Assembly: GCA_964424125.1 (NCBI GenBank)
Contig: CAYRHS010000079.1
Location: 1-14,859, forward strand
Source of the DNA: CAYRHS01 sp964424125
Lineage (GTDB): Bacteria > Actinomycetota > Acidimicrobiia > IMCC26256 > JAOSJL01
Direction: 5' to 3'
DNA length: 14,859 nucleotides
Shown piece by piece: positions 6,064 through 13,516 of the stretch. A model generated the notes under the pieces. The model searched no databases and had not been told where the DNA came from. It worked only from the letters and a program-made list of their open reading frames with translations. The position numbers were made by a program, and so were the translations under genes. The stretch's first letter is position 1. Each line of letters begins with the position of its first letter.

Positions 6064-6880
6064 ACGACCGGAGCACGGTGACGAAACGATCGGGCTGTTC
6101 CACGTGAGGGAAGTGGTTGCAGCCCTCGACGATCTCGAGCCGACTTCCCGCGATCGCCTCATGGGCTCGGTGCGCGTGGTGGACGGGAATGATCGTGTCG
6201 TGCTCACCCCAGACGATCAGGGTCGGCACCGCGCCCGCGAGGTGGAGCCGGTCGAGCGCGCTCACCGACTGACCGCCCACGTCGACGACCGACCGGAGCG
6301 TTCGGATGAATGCCTGTCGGTTCTCCCCGATGGTGAGCCCCGCGTAGGCGCTCCACATCTCCTCGGCAACGGAAGAGTGCAGCCCGAGCGAGCCGAGCCA
6401 ATCGATGACGCGTGCGCCGGCGTCGCGGGCGAACCACGGCGTGACCAATGGCAAGACGTACTCGGCGCCCGGGAAGGCGAGGACGCGCAGCAACGTGCTG
6501 ACCTCGCGCCCCAAGCCGCCGCTGCCGACCAGCACGAGGCGTTCGATGCGTTCGGGGAACTGGTACGCGAACTGCATGGCGACGCCACCGCCCAGTGACT
6601 GTCCGACGACCGTGGCCGAGGCCACGTCGAGCTCGTCCAGGACGTCGCGGAGGATGCTGGCCAACGCGCCGAGGGAGTAGTCACCGGCAGGCTTGGCCGA
6701 GGCGCCGTGGCCGGGCAGGTCGGGTGCGACGATTCTGAAGTCGCGTGCGAGTGGCTCGACGACGTGACGCCACGTCTCGGCGCTGCCGGCCATTCCGTGC
6801 ACGAGCAGCATCGTCGGGCCGTCACCCGTCACGGTACAGGCCAGATCGTGGCCGTGGATCCGGAGAATCTCCTGCTTCAC
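6005..6880 (-). CDS. Alpha/beta-fold hydrolase
   Basis: A 291-residue cytoplasmic hydrolase with the full catalytic set: oxyanion-hole region LLVHGMAG (25-32), nucleophile Ser95 in GQSLGGG, acid Asp228 in WGEHDTIIP, and base His256 in CNHFPHVEQPDRF. No signal peptide is seen. The cap region (about 125-205) gives no clear substrate clue; esters, lactones or C-C bond substrates are all possible in this family (MhpC/epoxide-hydrolase-like). The GTG start has GGGAGG 4 bases upstream. The last 15-20 residues (ETEPAGAPAGAAAHRA) extend past the normal fold and lie in the 59 bp shared tail to tail with the peroxidase gene. It lies downstream of the flavodoxin-like gene on the same strand, about 100 bp away, so joint transcription is possible but not shown. 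Confidence 0.9.
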   Translation of the reverse strand: MKQEILRIHGHDLACTVTGDGPTMLLVHGMAGSAETWRHVVEPLARDFRIVAPDLPGHGASAKPAGDYSLGALASILRDVLDELDVASATVVGQSLGGGVAMQFAYQFPERIERLVLVGSGGLGREVSTLLRVLAFPGAEYVLPLVTPWFARDAGARVIDWLGSLGLHSSVAEEMWSAYAGLTIGENRQAFIRTLRSVVDVGGQSVSALDRLHLAGAVPTLIVWGEHDTIIPVHHAHRAHEAIAGSRLEIVEGCNHFPHVEQPDRFVTVLRSFMFETEPAGAPAGAAAHRA

Positions 6881-6964
6881 GACGCCTCCCGGAGCCCCCC
6901 TGACTCCTCGACCGTACTCACCTGGTGGCGAAGAGCAAGGGTTCGTTGGGCGATCCCATTGCGT

Positions 6965-6988
6965 CCCCTGCCTATTCCCCTGCCTATT
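6965..6988. repeat. Perfect 12-bp tandem duplication at the flavodoxin stop
   Basis: CCCCTGCCTATT occurs twice in direct succession (6965-6976 and 6977-6988). The upstream copy, as read on the minus strand, contains the TAG stop of the flavodoxin-like gene (6984-6986), so the duplication reproduces the stop and lengthens only the 3' untranslated region. Confidence 0.8.
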
Positions 6989-7502
6989 CCGTGGCGGAGC
7001 GCGACGTCAGACCGGTCATCAGCGCGGTCGCCCAGCCCCGCGCGCGTTCGAGCTCGCCCTCGACGAGCGGCCCCTCGGAGTCGGCCACCAGGAAGCTCTC
7101 GGGCCGGACGACGAGCCGGTAGCCGCGCCGACGCAGGCGCCGCGCATACTTCTTCGCGGCTGATCCGGTGAGCCACGGCGAGTTGGCCAAGCGCGTGTCG
7201 AAGGCGGCCGCCGGCGCCTTCTTGGTCTTCGGGAGGTGGAGGAGCCAGGTACGCAGCCCCTCGCCGCTCGACACGACGGGCTCCTCGGCGTTGTCGGCCG
7301 CCGCCTTCCGGCTCGTGGTCGTGCTCATGCCGTGCATGTGCGTGGGTCCTCCGACCACGAGGAGGTCGACCCCGTCCACCGAGCGCACGTCCGTGGTCCC
7401 GACCTCACCCAGTGTCACCCGGGCCTGGTCGCCCAGCGCCTCGGCGATGGCCCGGGCCACGTCCTCGGTGTTGCCGAACATCGACTCGTACACGACCCCC
7501 AC
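6984..7502 (-). CDS. Flavodoxin-like domain protein
   Basis: A 172-residue protein with the flavodoxin fold. VYESMFGNTEDVARAIAEAL (4-23) is a textbook FMN phosphate-binding loop and helix, and VVGGPTHMHGMS (49-60) is the second flavin loop. The C-terminal part (FDTRLANSPWLTGSAAKKY, SFLVADSEGPLVEGELERA) follows the short flavodoxin-like proteins common in actinobacteria, whose electron partners are mostly unknown. I chose the GTG at 7502 because GAAGG lies 7 bases upstream and the protein then starts directly at beta strand 1; the frame stays open to a TTG at 7550, which would add 16 charged residues. The gene is divergent from the SRPBCC-like gene across about 135 bp, in which I saw no clear promoter. 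A link to the ApbE cluster is not shown. Confidence 0.85.
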   Translation of the reverse strand: MGVVYESMFGNTEDVARAIAEALGDQARVTLGEVGTTDVRSVDGVDLLVVGGPTHMHGMSTTTSRKAAADNAEEPVVSSGEGLRTWLLHLPKTKKAPAAAFDTRLANSPWLTGSAAKKYARRLRRRGYRLVVRPESFLVADSEGPLVEGELERARGWATALMTGLTSRSATE

Positions 7503-7637
7503 ATCCACACCTTCAGGTTCCCGCTTCCCCCGGGATTCTGCCAGTGACAAAAGGCCCTGTCCGCGCCGCCGTTCGCAGCGGGAGAATTCTGTGTCGGCGT
7601 GTCGAGCGACGCAGGCGCGCCGTGGGGAGGTCCAGGA

Positions 7638-8240
7638 ATGCTCATCGACGACGTCATGCCCCAGCCCGACTTCTTCGTGGTGGTGGACGTAGTGGTCGAC
7701 GCCGACGTCGCCACCACGTGGGCCGCGATCGACACCGCGAACCTCGCCGGCGATCCGATCGTTCGTCTGCTGAGCGCGCTGCGAGAGATCCCGAACCAGA
7801 TCGTGGCCCGCCGCCGCGGGGAGCCCGTCGAGCGGGTCCCGGCCGAGTTCACGTTCGCAGACATCAGCGAGGGAACCGGTTGGGTCACGCTCGGGGAGCA
7901 GGTAGGCGTGGAGCGCGTCGTCGGGGCGGTCGGTCAGTTCTGGAAGCGTGACTACGGATGGGTCGACGTGTCGCCGGAGGACTTCGCTGCCTTCGACGAG
8001 CCCGGCTACGCGAGGACCGTCACCGGCTTCGCCGCGGCTCCGTACGGCTCGAGGCGAACGCTGCTGCGCATGGACTCCCGCACCGACGTCACGGACGAGC
8101 GCGCTCGCGCCCGCTTCCGCCTCTACTGGAGACTGCTCCGTCCCTTCGCCGCGCTCATGATGCGCCGGGCTCTGGCCTGCATCAAGGCCGAGGCGGAGCG
8201 GAGGAGCGCAGCGTCGCCGGGTACCACGGCGCCGGGCTGA
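7638..8240 (+). CDS. SRPBCC-like (START-type) protein of unknown function
   Basis: A 200-residue cytoplasmic protein whose layout fits an SRPBCC/polyketide-cyclase-like helix-grip fold. It opens with a strand and helix (DVVVDADVATTWAAI, about 17-31) and has a central strand region (WVTLGEQVGVERVVGAVGQF). It continues with FDEPGYARTVTGFAAAPYG and ends in a DSRTDVTDERARARFRLYW segment before the closing helix. That ending is typical of a group whose members bind hydrophobic ligands or remain unassigned. No catalytic residues can be named. The ATG at 7638 is preferred over a GTG at 7599 because GGGGAGG lies 7 bases before it. It converges on the acyl-CoA synthetase gene with 50 bp between stops. 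The family call is moderate and the function unknown. Confidence 0.75.
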   Translation: MLIDDVMPQPDFFVVVDVVVDADVATTWAAIDTANLAGDPIVRLLSALREIPNQIVARRRGEPVERVPAEFTFADISEGTGWVTLGEQVGVERVVGAVGQFWKRDYGWVDVSPEDFAAFDEPGYARTVTGFAAAPYGSRRTLLRMDSRTDVTDERARARFRLYWRLLRPFAALMMRRALACIKAEAERRSAASPGTTAPG

Positions 8241-8270
8241 CCAACTGCGGGTTGCCGCGAACGGCCCGGC
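8231..8270. terminator. Possible bidirectional terminator hairpin between convergent genes
   Basis: GCCGGGC (8231-8237) pairs with GCCCGGC (8264-8270). Inside the loop, CAAC (8242-8245) pairs with GTTG (8251-8254), giving a nested stem. It lies between the stops of two convergent genes. No T-run is present on either side, so this is a weak call. Confidence 0.35.
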
Positions 8271-8290
8271 TCGGCGTCCGGGGCGTCGGT

Positions 8291-10990
8291 TCAGCCCAGG
8301 CGCCGAACCGGGATACCTGGTTGCAGGTGGGCGGGCACGAGGCGGATCTTCACGTCGACCGCGACCGCGGCGTTCACGCCGACGATGACGGGATTGAGGT
8401 CCATCTCGCGGACCTCGGGGATCGCGTCGGCCAGGGCGCCGACCCGGAGCAGGAGCTCCTCGAGCCCCGCGACGTCGACGGGCGTGCTGCCCCGGTAACC
8501 GTGGAGCAAGGGGGCACCACGGACCGACGACACCAGCTCGTGCGCGTCGCGGTCGGTGAGCGGGAGGATCCGAAACGAGCGGTCGGCGAGGAGCTCGGCG
8601 GTCGTGCCGCCCATGCCGAACATCACGAGTGGTCCGAACGACGGATCGTGGACCACGCCGACGATCGTCTCGACACCCTGCTCGGCCATGGACTGGATCA
8701 AGCCGCCACCCATCTCATCGCCCAGCCGTTCGTGCATCTCGACGTACGCTCCGGCGACCGCCTCCGCGTTCGGCAGGTCGAGGCGAACCGCGCCCGCGTC
8801 GGTCTTGTGGACCAGCTCCGGCGATGCGGCTTTCAGCGCGTACGGACCGTGGAGTTGCTTCGCGACGTCGAGCGCCTCTTCCGCCGAGGTGACCGTGCGC
8901 GTCGGCGCCACGGCGATGCCGAAATGTTGGAGCAAGGACACCCCGTCGGCGGGCGGAAGCCACGCCTCGCCTGGCGAGGCGGCCAGGGTCCCGTGCACGA
9001 CGTCGCGCGCCGCGGCGAGGTCGACGTCGTCGAACTCGGGCTCGGTTCCCAGGGGAGTGTCACGCCAGCGGGCGTACCGCGTGACGTGGGCGAGCGCCTG
9101 CGCGGCAGGTTCGGGGAAGAGGAAGGTCGGGATGGCACCTGCCTCGGTCGGTACGAGCGAGGTGGTGCGACCCGCTTCCAGGAAGTTGGCGAGGACGGGC
9201 TTTCGAGGGCTGTCCGTGACGGCACGGGCGATCGCCTCGGCGACGTCGTCGGTCCGGGTCACCAGGGGCGGCGTGAAGCCGACGATCACCGAGTCGACCT
9301 CGGGATCGGCGAGGACGATCCGGAGCGTCTGTTCGTAGTGCTCCGGTGTCGAGGCGGCCACGAGGTCGACGGGGTTGGTCACCGAGGCGGTCGGCAGCAG
9401 GAACTCGCGCAGCTTCGCCTGCGTGTCCGCCGAGAGCTCGCGGACCTGGAGGCCCGCGCTCTCGAGCGCGTCGGCTGCCAGGATCGCGGGCCCGCCACCG
9501 TTGCTCACGATGCACACCCGGTCCCCGGCAGGGAGAGGCTGGTGGGCGAAGACCCGCGCGACGTCGAAGAGCTGCCAGAGCGTGTCGACGCGGATCACCC
9601 CGGCCTGGCGAAAGAGCGCGTCGATCGCCGTCTCGGGCCGGGCCATCGCGGCCGTATGGGACGTCGCCGCGCGCGTTCCCGCACCCGTGCGGCCGCTCTT
9701 CACCGCGACAATGGGCTTCTTGCGCGAGACGCGCCGGGCGATGCGCCCGAACTTTCGGGGGTTCCCGAACGACTCCAGGTAGAGGAGGACGACATCCGTC
9801 GCGCGGTCGTCCTCCCAGTACTCGAGCACGTCGTTGCCACTGACGTCGGCCTTGTTGCCGATCGACAGGAACGAGGAGACACCGAGCCCGAGCTGGTCGG
9901 CCTGGTCGAGGATGGCGATCCCGAGCGCGCCCGACTGAGAGAGGAAACCGACCCTGCCCTCGGTCGGGGGATGGGGAGCGAACGTCGCGTTCATCTGCAC
10001 GTCGGGAGCGGTGTTCACGATCCCGAGACAGTTCGGGCCGACGAGGCGCATGCCGTTCAAGCGCGCGAACTCCGCCAGCTCGAGCTCGGTCTCGGCGCCT
10101 TCCGCACTCGTCTCGGCGAAGCCGGCGGTGATGATGACGGCCGCGCGGACGCCCTTCTGAGCGCATTCGCGAAGCGTGTCGAACACGGCCGAGGGCGGCA
10201 CCGCGATGACGGCGAGATCCACGTCGTGGGGGACCTGGAGGATGCTCGGGAACGCGGTGACGCTGGCGATCGCGGGCGCGGTCGGATGGACCGGGGTCAC
10301 GGGTCCGTTGAAGCCACCGGAGATCAAGTTGCGGAAGATCTCGTGACCGATCGTGCCCGCTTCCCGAGCTGCGCCGATGACGGCGATCGACCGCGGCCCC
10401 AGCAGTCGGGCGATCGAACGGGCGCCGGCGCGGAACTCGCGGTCCTCGATGGCTTCGAGCGCGCGATCGGTGAGCTCGAGCGGAATCTCGACCACGGCGA
10501 GCTCACCGTCCGCGCGTCGTTCCAGCGGCAGCCCCACCGCCTCGAAGACCCGCAGCATGGCGTGGTTCTCCATGAGCACGAAGGCGACGAAGCGTTCGAT
10601 GCCCCGCTCCTGGGCCGCGGCGGCGAGGTGCTCGAAGAGGATCGTGCCGATGCCGCGTCCCTGCTCTGCGTCGGCGACCGTGAAGGCGACCTCGGCCGTG
10701 CTCGGATCGGTCGAGAGTCGGTCGTAACGGGCGACGGCGACGAGGTCGTTGCCGAGCTCGGCGATGAGCGCGAAGCGATCCTCGTAGTCGACGTGGGTGA
10801 AGTGCTCGAGCTCGGACTCGGAGAGTTCGCTCTTGTAGGAATGGAACCGAAAGTAGACGGCGTCCTTCGACAGCCGGGTGAACGCGGCTCGCAGCGCGGG
10901 AGCGTCGTCGGGACGGATGGGACGAACGTGCACCGTGCCGCCGTCGGCCAACACGACGTCCGACTCCCACTGACTCGGATACTCGCCCAT
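8291..10990 (-). CDS. GNAT acetyltransferase fused to ADP-forming acyl-CoA synthetase (Pat-like)
   Basis: An 899-residue fusion. Residues 1-165 are a GNAT domain with acetyl-CoA loop EQGRGIGT (109-116). A CoA-binding Rossmann domain starts at LLGPRSIAVIGA (197-207), followed by succinyl-CoA-ligase-like domains (LVGPNCLGIVN 316-326; GFLSQSGALG 348-357). His445 in TSHTAAMA sits where ADP-forming acyl-CoA synthetases carry the phospho-His. An ATP-grasp domain closes the protein (about 680-885; KAASPELVHKTDAGAV, FGMGGT, EMDLNP). Related fusions acetylate lysines of acyl-CoA synthetases (Pat/PatZ, with GNAT at the C-terminus); the GNAT-first order here is the form I recall from Streptomyces PatA. 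The ATG has GGAG 4 bases upstream; the open frame runs much further but into the HxlR gene. It could be a protein acetyltransferase, a true synthetase, or both. Confidence 0.9.
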   Translation of the reverse strand: MGEYPSQWESDVVLADGGTVHVRPIRPDDAPALRAAFTRLSKDAVYFRFHSYKSELSESELEHFTHVDYEDRFALIAELGNDLVAVARYDRLSTDPSTAEVAFTVADAEQGRGIGTILFEHLAAAAQERGIERFVAFVLMENHAMLRVFEAVGLPLERRADGELAVVEIPLELTDRALEAIEDREFRAGARSIARLLGPRSIAVIGAAREAGTIGHEIFRNLISGGFNGPVTPVHPTAPAIASVTAFPSILQVPHDVDLAVIAVPPSAVFDTLRECAQKGVRAAVIITAGFAETSAEGAETELELAEFARLNGMRLVGPNCLGIVNTAPDVQMNATFAPHPPTEGRVGFLSQSGALGIAILDQADQLGLGVSSFLSIGNKADVSGNDVLEYWEDDRATDVVLLYLESFGNPRKFGRIARRVSRKKPIVAVKSGRTGAGTRAATSHTAAMARPETAIDALFRQAGVIRVDTLWQLFDVARVFAHQPLPAGDRVCIVSNGGGPAILAADALESAGLQVRELSADTQAKLREFLLPTASVTNPVDLVAASTPEHYEQTLRIVLADPEVDSVIVGFTPPLVTRTDDVAEAIARAVTDSPRKPVLANFLEAGRTTSLVPTEAGAIPTFLFPEPAAQALAHVTRYARWRDTPLGTEPEFDDVDLAAARDVVHGTLAASPGEAWLPPADGVSLLQHFGIAVAPTRTVTSAEEALDVAKQLHGPYALKAASPELVHKTDAGAVRLDLPNAEAVAGAYVEMHERLGDEMGGGLIQSMAEQGVETIVGVVHDPSFGPLVMFGMGGTTAELLADRSFRILPLTDRDAHELVSSVRGAPLLHGYRGSTPVDVAGLEELLLRVGALADAIPEVREMDLNPVIVGVNAAVAVDVKIRLVPAHLQPGIPVRRLG

Positions 10991-11001
10991 CACGCTCCCC
11001 G

Positions 11002-11033
11002 GTCGTCGGGAGACAGCGTCGTCGGGAGACAGC
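11002..11033. repeat. Perfect 16-bp tandem repeat in the acyl-CoA synthetase leader
   Basis: GTCGTCGGGAGACAGC is present twice without a gap (11002-11017, 11018-11033). It lies between the HxlR stop (11044) and the synthetase start (10990), 11 bases from the start codon on the minus strand. The 16-bp unit is not a multiple of three, which argues against the region being coding. It could be a duplicated operator or chance slippage. Confidence 0.8.
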
Positions 11034-11043
11034 TTGACGCGGA

Positions 11044-11742
11044 TCAGGCGGCCGCGGCTACGTCTGCCGGGCTGAACGTGCGGTGAAGCAACCCGTGGTG
11101 GGACGGATCTCCGCCGAGCTCGACGAGACCCTGGTCCTCGGCCTCCCGCCACGCGAGCTTCCCGCGGCGCAGCCATAGCAACACCGGCAGCGACGTGCGC
11201 ACGTTCAGGTCGAGATCGTCGTCGAGTCCCTCGACGACGTCGAGGCGCTCGACGTCGGAGAGCTTGCTTCCGGCCGGACCGGCGGGTGCGATCCGAAGGG
11301 TCCAGTGGCCCTCGTCGAGCACGAAGCCGATCGTCAATGCACCGGGTGGGAGCTCCTCGGTGCGCACGAGCGCGGCGATCCCGCCGGGGATCAGGCGCGG
11401 CTGCAACGGCTGTTCCTCGGTGGGGGCATCGAGGTAGGGAAGCCCGAAGCGAGCGATCGCGAGCAGGACCCCTTCGAGCTCGCGGCCCCGCTCGGTCAGC
11501 TCGTAGACGGTGCGGGCCGCGGGCGGTGGGAGGTGACGGCGGACGACGAGGTCCGCGTCCTCGAGCTCGCGGAGTCGTTGGCCGAGGAGGTTCGACCACA
11601 TGCCGGGCAGCCGGCGCTTGAGGTCCGAGTAGCGCTGCGGGCCGGTGAGCAGCTCCCGCACGATCAGCAGCGTCCAGCGCTCGCCCAGGAGGTCGAGCGA
11701 TCGGGAGACGGGGCAGAACTGGTCGTAGCTGCGCTTGGCCAT
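11044..11742 (-). CDS. HxlR-type regulator with C-terminal SCP2-like domain
   Basis: A 232-residue regulator. Residues 1-105 are an HxlR winged helix: Cys10 in YDQFCPVSRSLDLLGERWT, then RYSDLKRRLPGMWSNLLGQRLREL as the DNA-reading part, and the wing with RTVYELTERG. Cys10 is the position where many HxlR proteins sense thiol stress, but it is the only Cys. Residues about 125-225 (ALTIGFVLDEGHWTLRI, TSLPVLLWLRRGKL, ELGGDP) resemble an SCP2 sterol-carrier domain, which could bind a lipid ligand; that part is a fold-level guess. The ATG overlaps NcoI-like CCATGG and has GAGGG just upstream. It is divergent from the VOC genes, with a palindrome in between, and lies 53 bp upstream of the synthetase gene on the same strand. 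Confidence 0.85.
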   Translation of the reverse strand: MAKRSYDQFCPVSRSLDLLGERWTLLIVRELLTGPQRYSDLKRRLPGMWSNLLGQRLRELEDADLVVRRHLPPPAARTVYELTERGRELEGVLLAIARFGLPYLDAPTEEQPLQPRLIPGGIAALVRTEELPPGALTIGFVLDEGHWTLRIAPAGPAGSKLSDVERLDVVEGLDDDLDLNVRTSLPVLLWLRRGKLAWREAEDQGLVELGGDPSHHGLLHRTFSPADVAAAA

Positions 11743-11790
11743 GGTCCCTCGAGGTCGGGTCGATCGCTCCCACCTGCCGTCACCCAGTCT

Positions 11791-11805
11791 ATACGGCTTC
11801 CGTAT
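11791..11805. promoter_or_regulatory. Palindrome between regulator and VOC genes, candidate HxlR operator
   Basis: ATACGG (11791-11796) and CCGTAT (11800-11805) form a perfect 6-bp dyad with a 3-base centre. It abuts and shares one base with the -35 box of the VOC promoter, and on the other strand overlaps TAGACT, a possible -10 for the regulator. Both the position and the dyad fit a repressor operator. Binding by the HxlR protein is inference. Confidence 0.5.
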
Positions 11806-11833
11806 TGACAGGTTGAAATACCGAGAGTAGACA
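11805..11833 (+). promoter_or_regulatory. Sigma70-type promoter for the VOC operon
   Basis: A perfect -35 hexamer TTGACA (11805-11810) is followed, after 17 bases, by TAGACA (11828-11833), an acceptable actinobacterial -10. Transcription would start near 11840, leaving a leader of about 25 bases with AGGAG (11855-11859) 6 bases before the ATG at 11866. Confidence 0.6.
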
Positions 11834-11865
11834 ACCCGCACCGACCGGAGCGACAGGAGCACCCC

Positions 11866-12642
11866 ATGCCCGAGCGCACGAGCTACGCACCTGGCACGCC
11901 GTCGTGGGTCGACCTCATGACGAGCGCCCCCGAAGCCGCCAAGCAGTTCTATGCCGAGCTCTTCGGCTGGGAGTACGACGACCAGCCCGCTGGCGACCAG
12001 GGCGTCTACACGTTGTGCCTGAAGGACGGGAAGTCCGTCGCGGGTCTCGGCAAGATGAACCCGGAGCACGAGGCGGCGGGCATGCCCCCGATGTGGAACA
12101 CCTACGTCACGGTCGCGAACGCCGACGACGCCCACGCCAAGATCTCCGCCGCGGGCGGCACCAACGTCTCGCCGGTGATGGATGTGATGGACGCGGGCCG
12201 CATGGCGGTCGGCCAGGACCCGACCGGCGCCGTGTTCGCGGTCTGGGAGGCCAAGGACCACATCGGCGCGCAGCTCGTGAACGAGCACGGCACGCTCACC
12301 TGGAACGAGCTGCTCACGCCCGAGACCGACAAGGCCGTTCGGTTCTACGGGGAGCTCTTCGGCTGGGGTACCGACTCGATGGACATGGGCCCGATGACCT
12401 ACACCGTGTTCATGCTCGACGGGGACGGCATCGCGGGAACGGTGTCACCTCCCGACGTCCCGTCGAACTGGGCCGTGTACTTCGCGGTCGACGATTGTGA
12501 CGGCATCGTCGAGGCGGCGAAGGCAAAGGGCGCGACCGTCGTCGCCGAGCCGATGGACATCCCGCCCGGGCGGATGGCCGCGCTCACCGACCCGCAGGGC
12601 GCGATGTTCGCGGTGATCAAGCTCGCGAACCCGCCCTCGTAA
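11866..12642 (+). CDS. Double-domain VOC family protein, CFP32/Rv0577-like (copy 1)
   Basis: A 258-residue soluble protein with two vicinal-oxygen-chelate (glyoxalase/dioxygenase fold) modules, about 11-127 and 143-254. Each opens with a strand-helix-FGW segment (GTPSWVDL...FYAELFGW; LTWNELLTP...FYGELFGW) and ends with DPTGA/DPQGA before a final strand. The start TSYAPGTPSWVDL and the link HIGAQLVNEHGTLTWNEL closely match what I remember of Mycobacterium tuberculosis Rv0577 (CFP32), a protein of the same length and domain order. No metal-ligand set can be assigned with confidence, so catalysis is not shown. It is the first gene after the clear promoter and is followed after 32 bp by a paralogue. 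It is divergent from the HxlR regulator, which probably controls it. Confidence 0.88.
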   Translation: MPERTSYAPGTPSWVDLMTSAPEAAKQFYAELFGWEYDDQPAGDQGVYTLCLKDGKSVAGLGKMNPEHEAAGMPPMWNTYVTVANADDAHAKISAAGGTNVSPVMDVMDAGRMAVGQDPTGAVFAVWEAKDHIGAQLVNEHGTLTWNELLTPETDKAVRFYGELFGWGTDSMDMGPMTYTVFMLDGDGIAGTVSPPDVPSNWAVYFAVDDCDGIVEAAKAKGATVVAEPMDIPPGRMAALTDPQGAMFAVIKLANPPS

Positions 12643-12674
12643 CGACCCGCACGACCCGAGCGAAGGAGGACGTC

Positions 12675-13454
12675 GTGCCGGACCGGACCAGCTACGCCCC
12701 GGGTACTCCGTCCTGGGTCGACCTCGCCACGACCGACATGGACGCGGCACGCGACTTCTACGGCTCGCTCTTTGGCTGGGACTTCGACGAGCAACCAGCG
12801 AACGGCAGTTTCTACGTCATGGCGTCGAAGCGCGGGAAGGCCGCGGCCGGGATCTTCCCCCAACAGCAGGAGCACCGCGACTCGGGCATGTCGCCGATGT
12901 GGACCACCTATGTCACCGTGGCCGATATCGACGCGATGCCCGACAAGGTGACTGCCGCGGGCGGCCAAGTCGTGGCGCCACCGTTCGACGTGATGGACGC
13001 GGGTCGGATGTCGGTGGCGATGGACCCAACCGGCGCCGCGTTCGCGATGTGGCAGAAGAAGGAGGCGATCGGCGCCGAGCTCGTGAACGAGCACGGCTCG
13101 CTCACGTGGAACGAGCTCGTCACGCCGGGTGTCGAAGAGGCGAAGCAGTTCTACGGCGCCGTCTTCGGCTGGACCGCCACCGACATGGACATGGGCGCGA
13201 TGACCTACACGACCTTCGAGCTCGACGGCCAGGGCGTCGCGGGCGCGATGCCGCCACCGATGGAGGGCATGCCGGCGTTCTGGGGCGTCTACTTCGCGGT
13301 CGACGACTGCGACGCCACCGTCGAAGCGGCCAAGGCGAGGGGAGCGACGCTCCTCGCCGGGCCGATGGACATCCCGCCCGGTCGGATGGCGACGTTCCAG
13401 GACCCGCAGGGCGCGGCCTTCTCGGTCATCCAGCTCGCGAGCGAGCCCGCGTAG
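12675..13454 (+). CDS. Double-domain VOC family protein, CFP32/Rv0577-like (copy 2)
   Basis: A 259-residue paralogue of the gene before it, with the same two VOC modules (about 11-126 and 141-255). Shared blocks include RTSYAPGTPSWVDL, VMDAGRM, DPTGA, LVNEHG and MDIPPGRMA. It differs most in the first module (NGSFYVMASKRGKAAAGIF against DQGVYTLCLKDGKSVAGLG), which suggests different ligands. The GTG start has a strong AAGGAGG 5 bases upstream. With only 32 bp between the genes and no promoter seen, it should share the transcript of copy 1. The short leader before each copy is also alike, so the duplication included the ribosome-binding region. The family is secure; the substrate is unknown. 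Confidence 0.88.
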   Translation: MPDRTSYAPGTPSWVDLATTDMDAARDFYGSLFGWDFDEQPANGSFYVMASKRGKAAAGIFPQQQEHRDSGMSPMWTTYVTVADIDAMPDKVTAAGGQVVAPPFDVMDAGRMSVAMDPTGAAFAMWQKKEAIGAELVNEHGSLTWNELVTPGVEEAKQFYGAVFGWTATDMDMGAMTYTTFELDGQGVAGAMPPPMEGMPAFWGVYFAVDDCDATVEAAKARGATLLAGPMDIPPGRMATFQDPQGAAFSVIQLASEPA

Positions 13455-13480
13455 TCCCACGCCCGACCATCCAGGGTCGT

Positions 13481-13496
13481 GCCCGCGAGGGCGGGC
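13481..13496 (+). terminator. GC hairpin between VOC copy 2 and the P450 gene
   Basis: GCCCGC (13481-13486) pairs with GCGGGC (13491-13496) around the tetraloop GAGG, with two flanking G-T pairs possible. It lies 26 bases after the VOC stop and 20 before the P450 start. There is no T-run, so it could end or attenuate the transcript, or only mark a processing point. Confidence 0.4.
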
Positions 13497-13516
13497 GTTC
13501 GAGCCATCATGGGGCC

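Noticed and set aside
7958..11086. A 1042-codon open frame on the plus strand opposite the acyl-CoA synthetase.
   Set aside because: The translation is Arg/Gly/Asp-rich with no domain signature. The minus strand carries an unbroken, motif-rich 899-residue protein; this is a shadow of it.
10991..11773. N-terminal extension of the acyl-CoA synthetase frame through the HxlR gene.
   Set aside because: The extra 261 residues are low-complexity and lie out of frame over a well-supported regulator gene. The ATG at 10990 has a ribosome-binding site and starts the GNAT domain at the expected distance.
12399..13460. A 353-codon minus-strand frame opposite the VOC genes.
   Set aside because: It is a His/Arg/Val-rich shadow without motifs, opposite two conserved VOC genes.
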